Below are positions 1 through 7,513 of a stretch of 28,956 nt of DNA, piece by piece. The translations under genes and the position numbers were made by a program. The first letter of the stretch is position 1. Each line of letters opens with the position of its first letter. Origin of the DNA: an uncultured Verrucomicrobia subdivision 3 bacterium (GTDB lineage Bacteria; Verrucomicrobiota; Verrucomicrobiae; Limisphaerales; UBA11358); the NCBI GenBank assembly GCA_903921455.1, contig CAIXPZ010000066.1, forward strand, positions 1 through 28,956, read 5' to 3'. The notes beneath the pieces are model-generated. The model was not told the DNA's origin. It was given only the letters and a program-made list of their open reading frames with translations, and made no database searches.

Positions 1-2
1 CG

Positions 3-104
3 CGGCATGACCCCGACGGCAAACGCATGGAGACATTAGCCAGCCAGATCGAAGGCAAACGATTAACCTATCGCCAAGTCTCCCAGACTTTGTGCGTTTG
101 TTAA
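3..104 (+). CDS. IS1595-type transposase, C-terminal fragment
   Basis: The frame starting at base 3 is open and encodes 33 residues before a TAA at 102-104. It contains 'EGKRLTYRQVSQ', which resembles the 'GKRLTYR' tail common in IS1595-family (ISXO2-like DDE) transposases. The stop codon lies inside the terminal inverted repeat, so the reading frame runs into the IS end, as in compact insertion sequences. The rest of the protein, including the catalytic core, lies outside the window. Family assignment rests on this short tail plus the matching zinc-ribbon N-terminus at the other end of the window. Confidence 0.65.
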   Translation, partial: RHDPDGKRMETLASQIEGKRLTYRQVSQTLCVC

Positions 105-114
105 GTATACAAGC
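92..114 (+). repeat. Terminal inverted repeat of the IS, right end
   Basis: This 23-bp sequence is the exact reverse complement of 28698-28720. The match stops at both edges: the bases next to it differ on the two sides. It overlaps the transposase stop codon at 102-104. The inward-facing flank, 115-122, reads CCGCTGCC. Confidence 0.85.
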
Positions 115-300
115 CCGCTGCCACCTCTCCCTAAAATGGGGGATACCCTTTCGCCACCCAACCTGATAAAAGATGTCAACCTTGTTGACGACCATGCTGG
201 AACGAATGGGCTTCGGAGGCGGTGGTTGACTTGGCTGACCCTGTTTCATTGCGGGGCTGACTAGGCGACAATCGGAAGCTGAACTAAACCGACAATAAAT
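115..300 (+). promoter_or_regulatory. Leader region of the glycan-utilisation operon
   Basis: This 186-bp gap lies between the IS end and the first operon gene. I see no coding frame of substance. It must hold the operon promoter unless the IS supplies one. I cannot find a convincing -35/-10 pair. It contains the perfect palindrome at 175-189 and a third GTTGAC half-site at 225-230. The bases just before the ATG at 301 (ACAATAAAT) contain no Shine-Dalgarno sequence. Confidence 0.45.
175..189. promoter_or_regulatory. Palindrome GTCAAC-CTT-GTTGAC, candidate operator
   Basis: Two perfectly complementary 6-bp arms are separated by 3 bp, about 110 bp upstream of the first operon gene. A further GTTGAC copy lies at 225-230. 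A near-copy with the arms in the opposite order (GTTGAC-TCCCG-GTCAGC, 16737-16753) lies upstream of the metalloprotease gene. The geometry fits a dimeric repressor or activator site, but no regulator gene is in the window and chance cannot be excluded. Confidence 0.3.
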
Positions 301-2085
301 ATGACTGTATCCAACTCGACCACTAAAACCCGTTACAACCGTTTTCTTCTGCTCGTCGCCGGCCTCGGCGGGCTGCTCTATGGTGTGGATGTCGGTATCA
401 TCGCTGGCGCACTGCCGTATCTTTCGGCGACCTCCGGGTTCAACGCTAACCAGCTATCTTTCATCGTCGCCGCCGTGCTGCTGGGCAGCGTCATCTCGAC
501 GCTGTTCGCCGGGATGCTGGCCGATTGGGTCGGCCGGAAAAAAATGATGATTGTGAGCGGACTGCTCTTTGTCATCAGCATTCCCATGATCGCGCTGGCG
601 CACGGCTACTGGCCGCTGGTTTTCGGCCGCCTGCTCCAAGGCATCAGCGGCGGCTTGATCGGCGTCGTCATCCCGCTGTATCTGGCGGAATGTCTGGGCG
701 CCTCCAATCGCGGCAAAGGCACGGGCATTTTCCAATGGATGCTGGTGATGGGTCTCGTGGCGGCGGCGCTCATCGGAACGTATTTCAGCCTTCGCGTTGA
801 AGAGGTGACGAAGCTGGGCGACGCTGACAAACTGTTTGCCTTCAAAGATACGGCTTGGCGCAGCATTTTCTGGGTGTCGCTGCCGCCGGGAATTCTATTT
901 GTTCTGGGCAGCTTCTTTGTCGCCGAGTCGCCGCGCTGGCTGTTTCGGCGCGGGCAAACGGACGCCGCGCGCACCGCGCTGCTGCGTTCGCGCACCGACG
1001 AGCAGGCGGAAATTGAATTGAAGGAAATGGCGGATACCGTCGCCGCCGAAAAAGCCAAGACCTCCACGACCGGGGAGAAAATCAAGGAATCCCTGCTGAG
1101 CCGCAAATATGTGATCCCGTTCGTGATGGCCTGCGTCATCCTCGCTTGCAATCAGGCCACCGGCATCAACTCGATTATCGGTTACAACACGACCATTCTG
1201 ATTCAGGCCGGCCTCAGCGACAAGCACGCCCATCTGGGCAGCCTCACGTTCAACTTCGTGAACTTTCTGGCCACCATCGTCGCCGTCCTGCTCGTGGACC
1301 GGAAGGGCCGCAAATTCCTGCTCTCCCTCGGCAGCGCAGGCATCATCGTTTCCCTCATCTGCGCGGGACTGATTTTCAATAAAACGGAGAAGCAGCGGGT
1401 GGACGTGAAAGACGCCGTGCAGGCGATGGTCACGACCGATCAGAAAGTTGAGTTTGCCTTCAACCAGGCAACCGCCGACCAACTGCTCGCCGCCACCGGC
1501 GACGCCGGCAAGTCCGCCAGCGGGAAACCTTCGACGATGGTGGTCATCTATGCCTGCGGCGATTATGTCGCCGCCAGCCAGGTCGTGCGCTCCGACGATC
1601 TTACGGCGAAACTCGAGATCACGCGTGAGAGTTGCCTGCCGTCCAGCAAGGTGGATTCGTTCTTCAAGAATCCTTTTGCCAATCTCGACGCGGCGAAAAA
1701 CGCGCCGCTGAAAATTGTGAACGCGCTCATTACCCCCGTTCCCAGCGAAAATAGTGGCTGGCTCACCGCCGCGTTTCTGTTCATTTTCATGGCGTTTTAT
1801 GCCGTCGGCCCCGGCGTCTGCGTCTGGCTGGCGCTGTCCGAACTCATGCCCACGCGCATCCGCTCCAACGGTATGAGCATCGCGCTGCTGATCAACCAGG
1901 CTGTCTCCACCACCATCGCCGCCGTCTTCCTGCCGAGCGTTGGTAAATACGGTTATGCGACGATGTTCTTCGTCTTTGCCGGCTGCACCGTCGTTTATTT
2001 CATTACCGCCGCGTTCTTCCTGCCGGAAACCAAGGGCAAGACGCTCGAGGAAATCGAGGAGCATTTCGAAGGTAAAAAACATTGA
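301..2085 (+). CDS. MFS sugar porter with a large periplasmic insert
   Basis: This 594-aa inner-membrane transporter belongs to the sugar porter family of the major facilitator superfamily. It probably imports a monosaccharide, GlcNAc or GalNAc by context, with protons. Family signatures are visible: 'DWVGRKK' in the loop after TM2 (about residues 75-81), 'ESPRWLFRRG' after TM6 (E209), 'NQATGIN' in TM7 (N284), 'DRKGRK' after TM8, and the C-terminal 'PETKGKTLEEIE' (about residue 575). Between TM9 and TM10, residues about 361-484 form a soluble insert of roughly 120 residues with two cysteines (C419, C445), far longer than the short loop usual at this position. By normal sugar-porter topology the insert faces the periplasm. 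The substrate is inferred from the neighbours only. The start has no Shine-Dalgarno sequence. The stop overlaps the next gene as TGATG. Confidence 0.9.
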   Translation: MTVSNSTTKTRYNRFLLLVAGLGGLLYGVDVGIIAGALPYLSATSGFNANQLSFIVAAVLLGSVISTLFAGMLADWVGRKKMMIVSGLLFVISIPMIALAHGYWPLVFGRLLQGISGGLIGVVIPLYLAECLGASNRGKGTGIFQWMLVMGLVAAALIGTYFSLRVEEVTKLGDADKLFAFKDTAWRSIFWVSLPPGILFVLGSFFVAESPRWLFRRGQTDAARTALLRSRTDEQAEIELKEMADTVAAEKAKTSTTGEKIKESLLSRKYVIPFVMACVILACNQATGINSIIGYNTTILIQAGLSDKHAHLGSLTFNFVNFLATIVAVLLVDRKGRKFLLSLGSAGIIVSLICAGLIFNKTEKQRVDVKDAVQAMVTTDQKVEFAFNQATADQLLAATGDAGKSASGKPSTMVVIYACGDYVAASQVVRSDDLTAKLEITRESCLPSSKVDSFFKNPFANLDAAKNAPLKIVNALITPVPSENSGWLTAAFLFIFMAFYAVGPGVCVWLALSELMPTRIRSNGMSIALLINQAVSTTIAAVFLPSVGKYGYATMFFVFAGCTVVYFITAAFFLPETKGKTLEEIEEHFEGKKH

Positions 2086-4589
2086 TGTCGTCACGCGTTT
2101 TTCAAATCGTTTTGGTCGCTGCCGGGCTGGTTTCTGCGTCGCTGCACGCGGCGGAATCCGGGGTTCAGGCGGCGCGCGGTTTGATTGCGCGCATTGTGCC
2201 GGCGCAGGTGGAACATTTTGTAGCCGAAATCGTTCCCGTCGAGAACGGCCAGGATGTTTTTGAAATCGAGAGTCGCGGCGGGAAAATTATTTTGCGGGGC
2301 AATAATGGCGTCGCCATCGCCTCGGCGTTGAAACGCTACCTCGCGGATTTTTGCCACGCCGACCCCGGCTGGATGTGTGGGAGCCAGATGAAATTGCCGG
2401 CGGTTTTACCTGCCGTGCCGGAAAAAATCCGTGTCGTCAGTCCGTATCAATATCGGTTCGATTATAACTACTGCACGCACGGCTATACGTTTGCCTGGTG
2501 GGACTGGCCGCGGTGGGAACGCGAATTGGACGACCTGGCACTGCATGGTGTCAATCTGGCGCTCATCATCGAGGGGCAGGAGCAGGTCTGGATCGATGCG
2601 CTGAAAGTGTTCGGCTACTCAGAGGCGGACGTGCGCCAGTGGCTGGTTATGCCCTCGCACCAGCCTTGGCAGTTCATGTCCAACATGGAGGATTACGGCG
2701 GGCCGGTCCCGGAATCGATTGTGAAACGCCGGCTGGAGCTGGGTAAAAAAATCATCGCCCGTATGCGCGAGCTGGGCATGGAGCCGGTGCAGCAGGGTTA
2801 TTACGGTATCGTGCCGTCGGATTTCAATAAACGCTTTCCGGCGGCGAATGTCCACGCGCAGGGTAATTGGTCCGTGTTGAAACGGCCCGACATGCTCGAT
2901 CCTTCCGATCCGCTCTTCGCGAAATTCGCGTCGGTATTTTACGATTCACAAAAAAAATATTTCGGCCCGGCAAAATTCCTGGCCGCGGATCCGTTTCACG
3001 AGGGGGGCCGGACGGAGGGCATCGACCTCGAGGCTTGCGCGCGGGAAATGTATGCGCCGATGGCTCACGCCTATCCGGATGTGACGTGGGTGTTCCAGTC
3101 CTGGCAGGCCAATCCGCGGCAGCCGATGCTCGACGCGCTCGACAAGACGAAATGCTTGGTGCTGGATTTATATTGCGAAGATCACGAGAACTGGCGCGGG
3201 CGGAATCAATTCGGCGGGACGCCATGGCTGTGGTGTTCCATCCATAACTTTGGTGGCAACGATTTCCTTGCGAGCAAGCTCGCCGCCGTGGCTGACGGGC
3301 CGGCCAAGGCCCTCGCGGAAGCTGGTCCGGGAAAGGGTTTCCTGCGCGGGATCGGTGGCTTGGAGGAGGGTAGCGACACTCATCCTGCCGTCTGGGAAAT
3401 GTTGTTCGCGCAGACGTGGCGCACCAATGCGCCGGATTTCAAAGCGTGGCTTGATGAATATGTCCGTTGCCGCTATGGAGCTCCCGATCCTGCCGCGCGC
3501 CTTGCGGTGCAGACGCTTTTTGATTCGGCGTGGAATGTCGGTGGCCAAAAGCATGGCCCTAAAATGGTTCATCATAATTCCGTGATTTGCGGCCGGCCGT
3601 CGCTCGATCCGAATCAGACGGCCAATCCCTATACGGGCACGACGCCCCCTTACGACGAGACCAACGTCGTCCTGGCGTGGCAGCAGTTGCTGCAGGCTGC
3701 GCCTGCCTGCGGCGCGAGTGATGGCTATCGCTACGATGTGGCTGATATTGGCCGGCAAGTGCTCGCTGACCTGGGCACGCGGTATCACCAGGCCATCGTC
3801 CGCGCCTTTCATGCCAAGGACGCGGCGAAACTTCATTCCTTGAGTGACAAACAGCTGGGTCTGTTGCGTGATCTGGATGAGTTGGCCGGCACGCGCCCAG
3901 AACTGCTGCTCGGCGCCTGGATTGCCGACGCCCGCGCGTGGGGCGAAACTCCGGATGAAAAAAATCTTTGTGAGTGGAATGCCCGCACGTTGCTGACGAC
4001 ATGGACCGTGCCGCAAAGCCACGTTGACTATGCCAACCGCCAGTGGAACGGGTTGCTCGGCGATTACTATTTTCACCGCTGGCAGATGTGGCTGGATGCT
4101 CTGAATGCCGCCGTGGGCTCGGACACGAAGTTTGACCAGGCTCCGGTTCGTAAAAAAATCCAGGACTGGGAATACGCCTGGACGCGCCAGACGAATTCGT
4201 TTCCTGCCCGGGCATCGGGCGACCCGGTGGCCATCGCCAAAAAATTGCTGGCAAAATATTCCACGGATGCCTTGGATCCGGAACTCATCAATGGCCCGTT
4301 ATTAAAAAATGTGCAGCCGGCGGATTTCCTGGGTCGCTGGCGTTATTCAGCGCAAGGCGCGGAGTGGGAGCGCGAGTTTCTGTCTGATGGATCGGTGCAA
4401 CTTTACCGCAATGGCCGGTCGGAAGGCTGGCATGGTTTTACTTGGACTTTTGACTCGGGTGCCATCGTTTTGAAGAAGGCCGACGGCAAGATTTTTGAAC
4501 GGCACGTCTTGCAGGATCGCGCCACGCTGCTGTTCATCATGGACGGGTGGGGGCCGGCCCGGCGTGTGGCGGCTGACCCCAAAAAATGA
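2085..4589 (+). CDS. GH89 alpha-N-acetylglucosaminidase, exported
   Basis: This 834-aa enzyme is expected to release terminal alpha-linked GlcNAc, for example from class III mucin caps or heparan-type chains. The ATG at 2085 overlaps the porter stop by one base. A TTG three bases earlier is also in frame but less likely. A signal peptide ends near 'SLHAAES'. The region 'FAWWDWPRWERELDDLALHGVN' (split here as FAWWDWPRWERE and LALHGVN) is the hallmark of the family and closely follows human NAGLU. By alignment with human E316 and E446, the catalytic pair should be E306 in 'PFHEGG' and E428 in 'LEEGSDTHP'. The last roughly 90 residues (about 746-834) form an extra beta-rich, lipocalin-like extension that I do not recognise from the core family. 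Family assignment is firm. The natural substrate is inferred. Confidence 0.92.
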   Translation: MSSRVFQIVLVAAGLVSASLHAAESGVQAARGLIARIVPAQVEHFVAEIVPVENGQDVFEIESRGGKIILRGNNGVAIASALKRYLADFCHADPGWMCGSQMKLPAVLPAVPEKIRVVSPYQYRFDYNYCTHGYTFAWWDWPRWERELDDLALHGVNLALIIEGQEQVWIDALKVFGYSEADVRQWLVMPSHQPWQFMSNMEDYGGPVPESIVKRRLELGKKIIARMRELGMEPVQQGYYGIVPSDFNKRFPAANVHAQGNWSVLKRPDMLDPSDPLFAKFASVFYDSQKKYFGPAKFLAADPFHEGGRTEGIDLEACAREMYAPMAHAYPDVTWVFQSWQANPRQPMLDALDKTKCLVLDLYCEDHENWRGRNQFGGTPWLWCSIHNFGGNDFLASKLAAVADGPAKALAEAGPGKGFLRGIGGLEEGSDTHPAVWEMLFAQTWRTNAPDFKAWLDEYVRCRYGAPDPAARLAVQTLFDSAWNVGGQKHGPKMVHHNSVICGRPSLDPNQTANPYTGTTPPYDETNVVLAWQQLLQAAPACGASDGYRYDVADIGRQVLADLGTRYHQAIVRAFHAKDAAKLHSLSDKQLGLLRDLDELAGTRPELLLGAWIADARAWGETPDEKNLCEWNARTLLTTWTVPQSHVDYANRQWNGLLGDYYFHRWQMWLDALNAAVGSDTKFDQAPVRKKIQDWEYAWTRQTNSFPARASGDPVAIAKKLLAKYSTDALDPELINGPLLKNVQPADFLGRWRYSAQGAEWEREFLSDGSVQLYRNGRSEGWHGFTWTFDSGAIVLKKADGKIFERHVLQDRATLLFIMDGWGPARRVAADPKK

Positions 4590-4593
4590 ATTT

Positions 4594-6021
4594 ATGAAAT
4601 CCAAGGTAATCATTGCCGTCGCCAGCTTGTTGGCTGCGGTCAGGGTTTTTGCCGCCGAGGCGCCGCTGTCGGTGCCGCCGGAAACCGCGAAGGAACATGC
4701 TGCCCGCATGGAGTGGTTTCGCGAGGCGAAGTTCGGCATGTTTATCCATTGGGGGGTTTATTCGGTGCCCGCCGGCGAGTGGAACGGCAAGACGGGTTAC
4801 GGTGAGTGGTTCCTTGAGGAAACCAAGATGCCGGTTTCGCAATACGAGCAATTTGCCCGGCAATTCAACCCGGTCAAGTTTGATGCCAAAGCCTGGGTAA
4901 AAACCGCCAAAGACGCCGGTATGAAATACATCGTCATCACGTCAAAGCACCATGACGGCTTTGGCTTGTGGCCGTCGGCGTTGACGGACTGGTGCATCAA
5001 ATCCACGCCGTTTCAGCGCGATCCGCTCCGGGAACTGGCTGATGAATGCCAGCAGGCCGGCCTTAAGTTTTGTCTCTATCATTCCATCATGGATTGGCAT
5101 AGTTCGGATTGGGGCACGCGTCGTGCGTGGAATGACGTTGCCACCGGCGCGCCGGACATGGATCGCTACACCGCTTACATGAAGGGCCAGCTCAAGGAAC
5201 TCGTGACCAATTATCATCCCGGCATTTTGTGGTTCGACGGCGAATGGGAATCACCCTGGACGCAGGCGCGCGGGGTGGAGGTTTATAATTATCTGCGCGC
5301 TTTGGATCCGAAGCTGATCATCAATAATCGCGTCGGCAAAGCCCGCGCCGGCATGGAAGGGATGGACTTGGGCCAGGCGCACGTTGGCGATTATGGCACG
5401 CCGGAACAACAGATTCCGGTCGGCGGTTTCGGTCCCGGCGTGGATTGGGAAACCTGCATGACGCTGAATAATCATTGGGGCTACAACCGCAACGACAACC
5501 ACTGGAAATCGCCGGAGACCATCGTCCGCAATTTGTGCGACATCGCGAGCAAGGGCGGCAACTATCTTCTCAACGTCGGCCCGACCAGCGAAGGTCTGAT
5601 TCCGCCGCCGAGCGTGGAGCGGCTCGCCGAGGTCGGCGCGTGGATGAAGGTCAATGGCGCCGCTATTTATGATTCCGGTCCGACCCCGTTCGGCGCGGAG
5701 GCGGGCGCGTTCAGCGCCACGGAAAAAGACCAGAACGGCAAACCTAAATTCATCCCCGCTTGGGACTGGCGGGCGACCACCCGTCCGGGAAAAATTTATC
5801 TCGAAATTTTCAACTGGCCAACGAGTGGTAAGCTGGAGCTTGCCGGACTCGCGAGCAAGGTGAACAAGGCGTATCTCCTTGCCGGCCACCGGAAACTGAA
5901 AGTGGTGCAAACCGCTGCTGGCGTCAGTCTCGCCTTGCCCGCCGAGGCGCCGGATAAAATGGCTTCCGTTGTCTGTCTTGAAATCCATGATCAGGTAGCC
6001 AAGGTTGCGGCCCAAAATTGA
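4594..6021 (+). CDS. GH29 alpha-L-fucosidase, exported
   Basis: This 475-aa enzyme is predicted to cleave terminal alpha-L-fucose. A signal peptide ('MKSKVIIAVASLLAAVRVFA') leads into the GH29 TIM barrel. Signatures include 'AKFGMFIHWGVYSVPAGEW', 'SKHHDGFGLW', 'YHSIMDW' and 'GILWFDGEW', where D215 should be the catalytic nucleophile. The length fits a catalytic domain plus a short C-terminal beta-sandwich. The frame is open further upstream inside the preceding gene. The ATG at 4594 was chosen because it begins the signal peptide and follows the previous stop by only 4 nt. No fucose isomerase, kinase or aldolase is nearby, so fucose is either processed elsewhere or removed only to expose the underlying sugars. 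Confidence 0.93.
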   Translation: MKSKVIIAVASLLAAVRVFAAEAPLSVPPETAKEHAARMEWFREAKFGMFIHWGVYSVPAGEWNGKTGYGEWFLEETKMPVSQYEQFARQFNPVKFDAKAWVKTAKDAGMKYIVITSKHHDGFGLWPSALTDWCIKSTPFQRDPLRELADECQQAGLKFCLYHSIMDWHSSDWGTRRAWNDVATGAPDMDRYTAYMKGQLKELVTNYHPGILWFDGEWESPWTQARGVEVYNYLRALDPKLIINNRVGKARAGMEGMDLGQAHVGDYGTPEQQIPVGGFGPGVDWETCMTLNNHWGYNRNDNHWKSPETIVRNLCDIASKGGNYLLNVGPTSEGLIPPPSVERLAEVGAWMKVNGAAIYDSGPTPFGAEAGAFSATEKDQNGKPKFIPAWDWRATTRPGKIYLEIFNWPTSGKLELAGLASKVNKAYLLAGHRKLKVVQTAAGVSLALPAEAPDKMASVVCLEIHDQVAKVAAQN

Positions 6022-6063
6022 TTTAGAAGATTTTCCCCGTCACCATAACCGAATCACAACCGC

Positions 6064-7500
6064 ATGAATAAATCGAACCTGTCCCGTCGCAATTTTCTCA
6101 AAGCGTCCGCCCTGGCCGGGGTGGGTGCCTCTATCGCTGGCGTTGCCACTGCGGCGTCACCGTTGGCTCCCTCCACCGCCATTGCGTCGCTGACGGATAT
6201 CAGTCAGACCCGGCCGCGCCCTGCCGGGCAAAAACCAGTATACAATCTCACCACCAAACCGTTGTCGCGGGTGCGGGTGGCGGTCATCGGCTTGAACCGG
6301 GGCATGACTCATGTGGAATCCTGCCTCGGCATTGAATTTGCAGATGTCGTCGCCGTCTGCGATTTGCGCAATGATCGGGCCGTTCGCGCTGCCGATGTCT
6401 GCGAAAAGAAGTGTGGTAAACGTCCGGCCGTCTATGGCGGCACCGAGAACATCTGGGAACAGCTGGTGGATCGCGACGACATCGATGCCGTCTATATCGC
6501 AACCCCGTGGAACTGGCATGTGCCGATGGCCTTGCGGGCGATGGAACGCGGCAAACACGCCTTTGTCGAAGTGGCGGCGGCGGTGACCGTGGATGATTGC
6601 TGGCGGCTGGTGGACACCAGTGAGCGCACCCAGCGTCATTGCGTGATGCTGGAAAATTGTTGTTACGGGGAGAATGAGCTGTTTGTCCTCAACCTCGTGC
6701 GGGAAGGTGTGTTTGGTCAGCTGACCCATGCGGAATGCGCCTATCTCCACGACTTGCGCGGCGTGCTTTTCTCTCTGGGCACCGAGGGCGACTGGCGGCG
6801 TGATTATCACTGGCAATACAACGGTAACTTGTATCCGACGCACGGCCTCGGCCCGGTCGCCCAATATCTTGGCGTAGGCCGGGGTGACCAGTTCAAGTAT
6901 CTCGTTTCGGCTAGTTCGCCGGAAATCAGCCTGACCAAATACCGTGACGAGCATCACCCCAATGGCGGCCGGCACGCCGGCGAAAAATATATTTGCGGTG
7001 ACATGAATACCTCCATCCTCAAGACGGAGTTGGGCCGCACCATCATGATTCAGCACGATGTCGTCAGCCCGCGGCCCTACAGCCGCATCAATGCCCTGTA
7101 TGGCACCGGCGCGACCTTTTTTGATTATCCCGCCCGCCTGGCCGTGAATGATCCCAGGAGCTACGGCCTGAAATCACCGGGTTCCCATGAGTGGCTGGCC
7201 GATCCGGATATGGCCGTCATGCGGGAAAAGTTCACCCATCCTCTCTGGAAAAAACTCGCGGAACGCGCCCGGGGCGGCGGTCACGGCGGCATGGACTTCG
7301 TGATGAGCTGGCGCTTGCTGGACTGCCTGCGTCTAGGGATCACTCCCGATAGCGTTGTGTATGACGCAGCCGCGTGGAGTTGCCTCATTGAAACCTCGGT
7401 GCGGTCGGTCGCCACCGGCAGCATGCCTGTGAACATCCCCGACTTCACGCGCGGCCTGTGGAAAACCATGCAGCCGCTGGGGATTGCTGGGAAAGCCTGA
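6064..7500 (+). CDS. GH109-type alpha-N-acetylgalactosaminidase (Gfo/Idh/MocA fold), Tat-exported
   Basis: This 478-aa protein begins with a clear Tat signal ('SRRNFLK', residues 7-13, then an Ala-rich hydrophobic stretch), as expected for an enzyme exported folded with bound NAD. The Rossmann region has 'VAVIGLNRG' (G76), followed by 'LENCCYGENE' and 'NLYPTHGLGPV' (Y257, H260). These are features of GH109, whose members hydrolyse alpha-N-acetylgalactosaminides by an NAD-dependent redox elimination mechanism. Related Gfo/Idh/MocA proteins act on other glycosides, so activity on blood-group-A-like GalNAc is inferred from motifs and from hydrolase neighbours. It follows the fucosidase by 42 nt, the largest gap in the operon. 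Confidence 0.87.
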   Translation: MNKSNLSRRNFLKASALAGVGASIAGVATAASPLAPSTAIASLTDISQTRPRPAGQKPVYNLTTKPLSRVRVAVIGLNRGMTHVESCLGIEFADVVAVCDLRNDRAVRAADVCEKKCGKRPAVYGGTENIWEQLVDRDDIDAVYIATPWNWHVPMALRAMERGKHAFVEVAAAVTVDDCWRLVDTSERTQRHCVMLENCCYGENELFVLNLVREGVFGQLTHAECAYLHDLRGVLFSLGTEGDWRRDYHWQYNGNLYPTHGLGPVAQYLGVGRGDQFKYLVSASSPEISLTKYRDEHHPNGGRHAGEKYICGDMNTSILKTELGRTIMIQHDVVSPRPYSRINALYGTGATFFDYPARLAVNDPRSYGLKSPGSHEWLADPDMAVMREKFTHPLWKKLAERARGGGHGGMDFVMSWRLLDCLRLGITPDSVVYDAAAWSCLIETSVRSVATGSMPVNIPDFTRGLWKTMQPLGIAGKA

Positions 7501-7513
7501 CCTTGAAAACTTT

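Larger units (their letters stand above)
1..114 (+). mobile_element. 3' end of an IS1595-type insertion sequence (truncated by the window edge)
   Basis: The segment holds the last codons of a transposase reading toward a 23-bp sequence (92-114). That sequence occurs in perfect inverted orientation at 28698-28720, directly before the start of a second IS1595-type transposase. This is the expected layout of the right end of one IS copy and the left end of another. Only the 3' end is inside the window, so its full length and any target duplication cannot be seen. Confidence 0.75.

Noticed and set aside
2082..2084. TTG as the start of the GH89 gene
   Set aside because: The ATG at 2085 directly follows, overlaps the porter stop as TGATG and begins the signal peptide equally well.
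895..2094. Long open frame on the minus strand opposite the MFS porter; similar long antisense frames opposite the ROK kinase (9393-10817), NahK (12392-13666), the epimerase (13629-14810) and the protease (17032-18585)
   Set aside because: They lie opposite well-supported genes, have low-complexity His/Arg/Gly/Asp-rich translations and no family motifs. GC-rich third positions make such antisense frames common.
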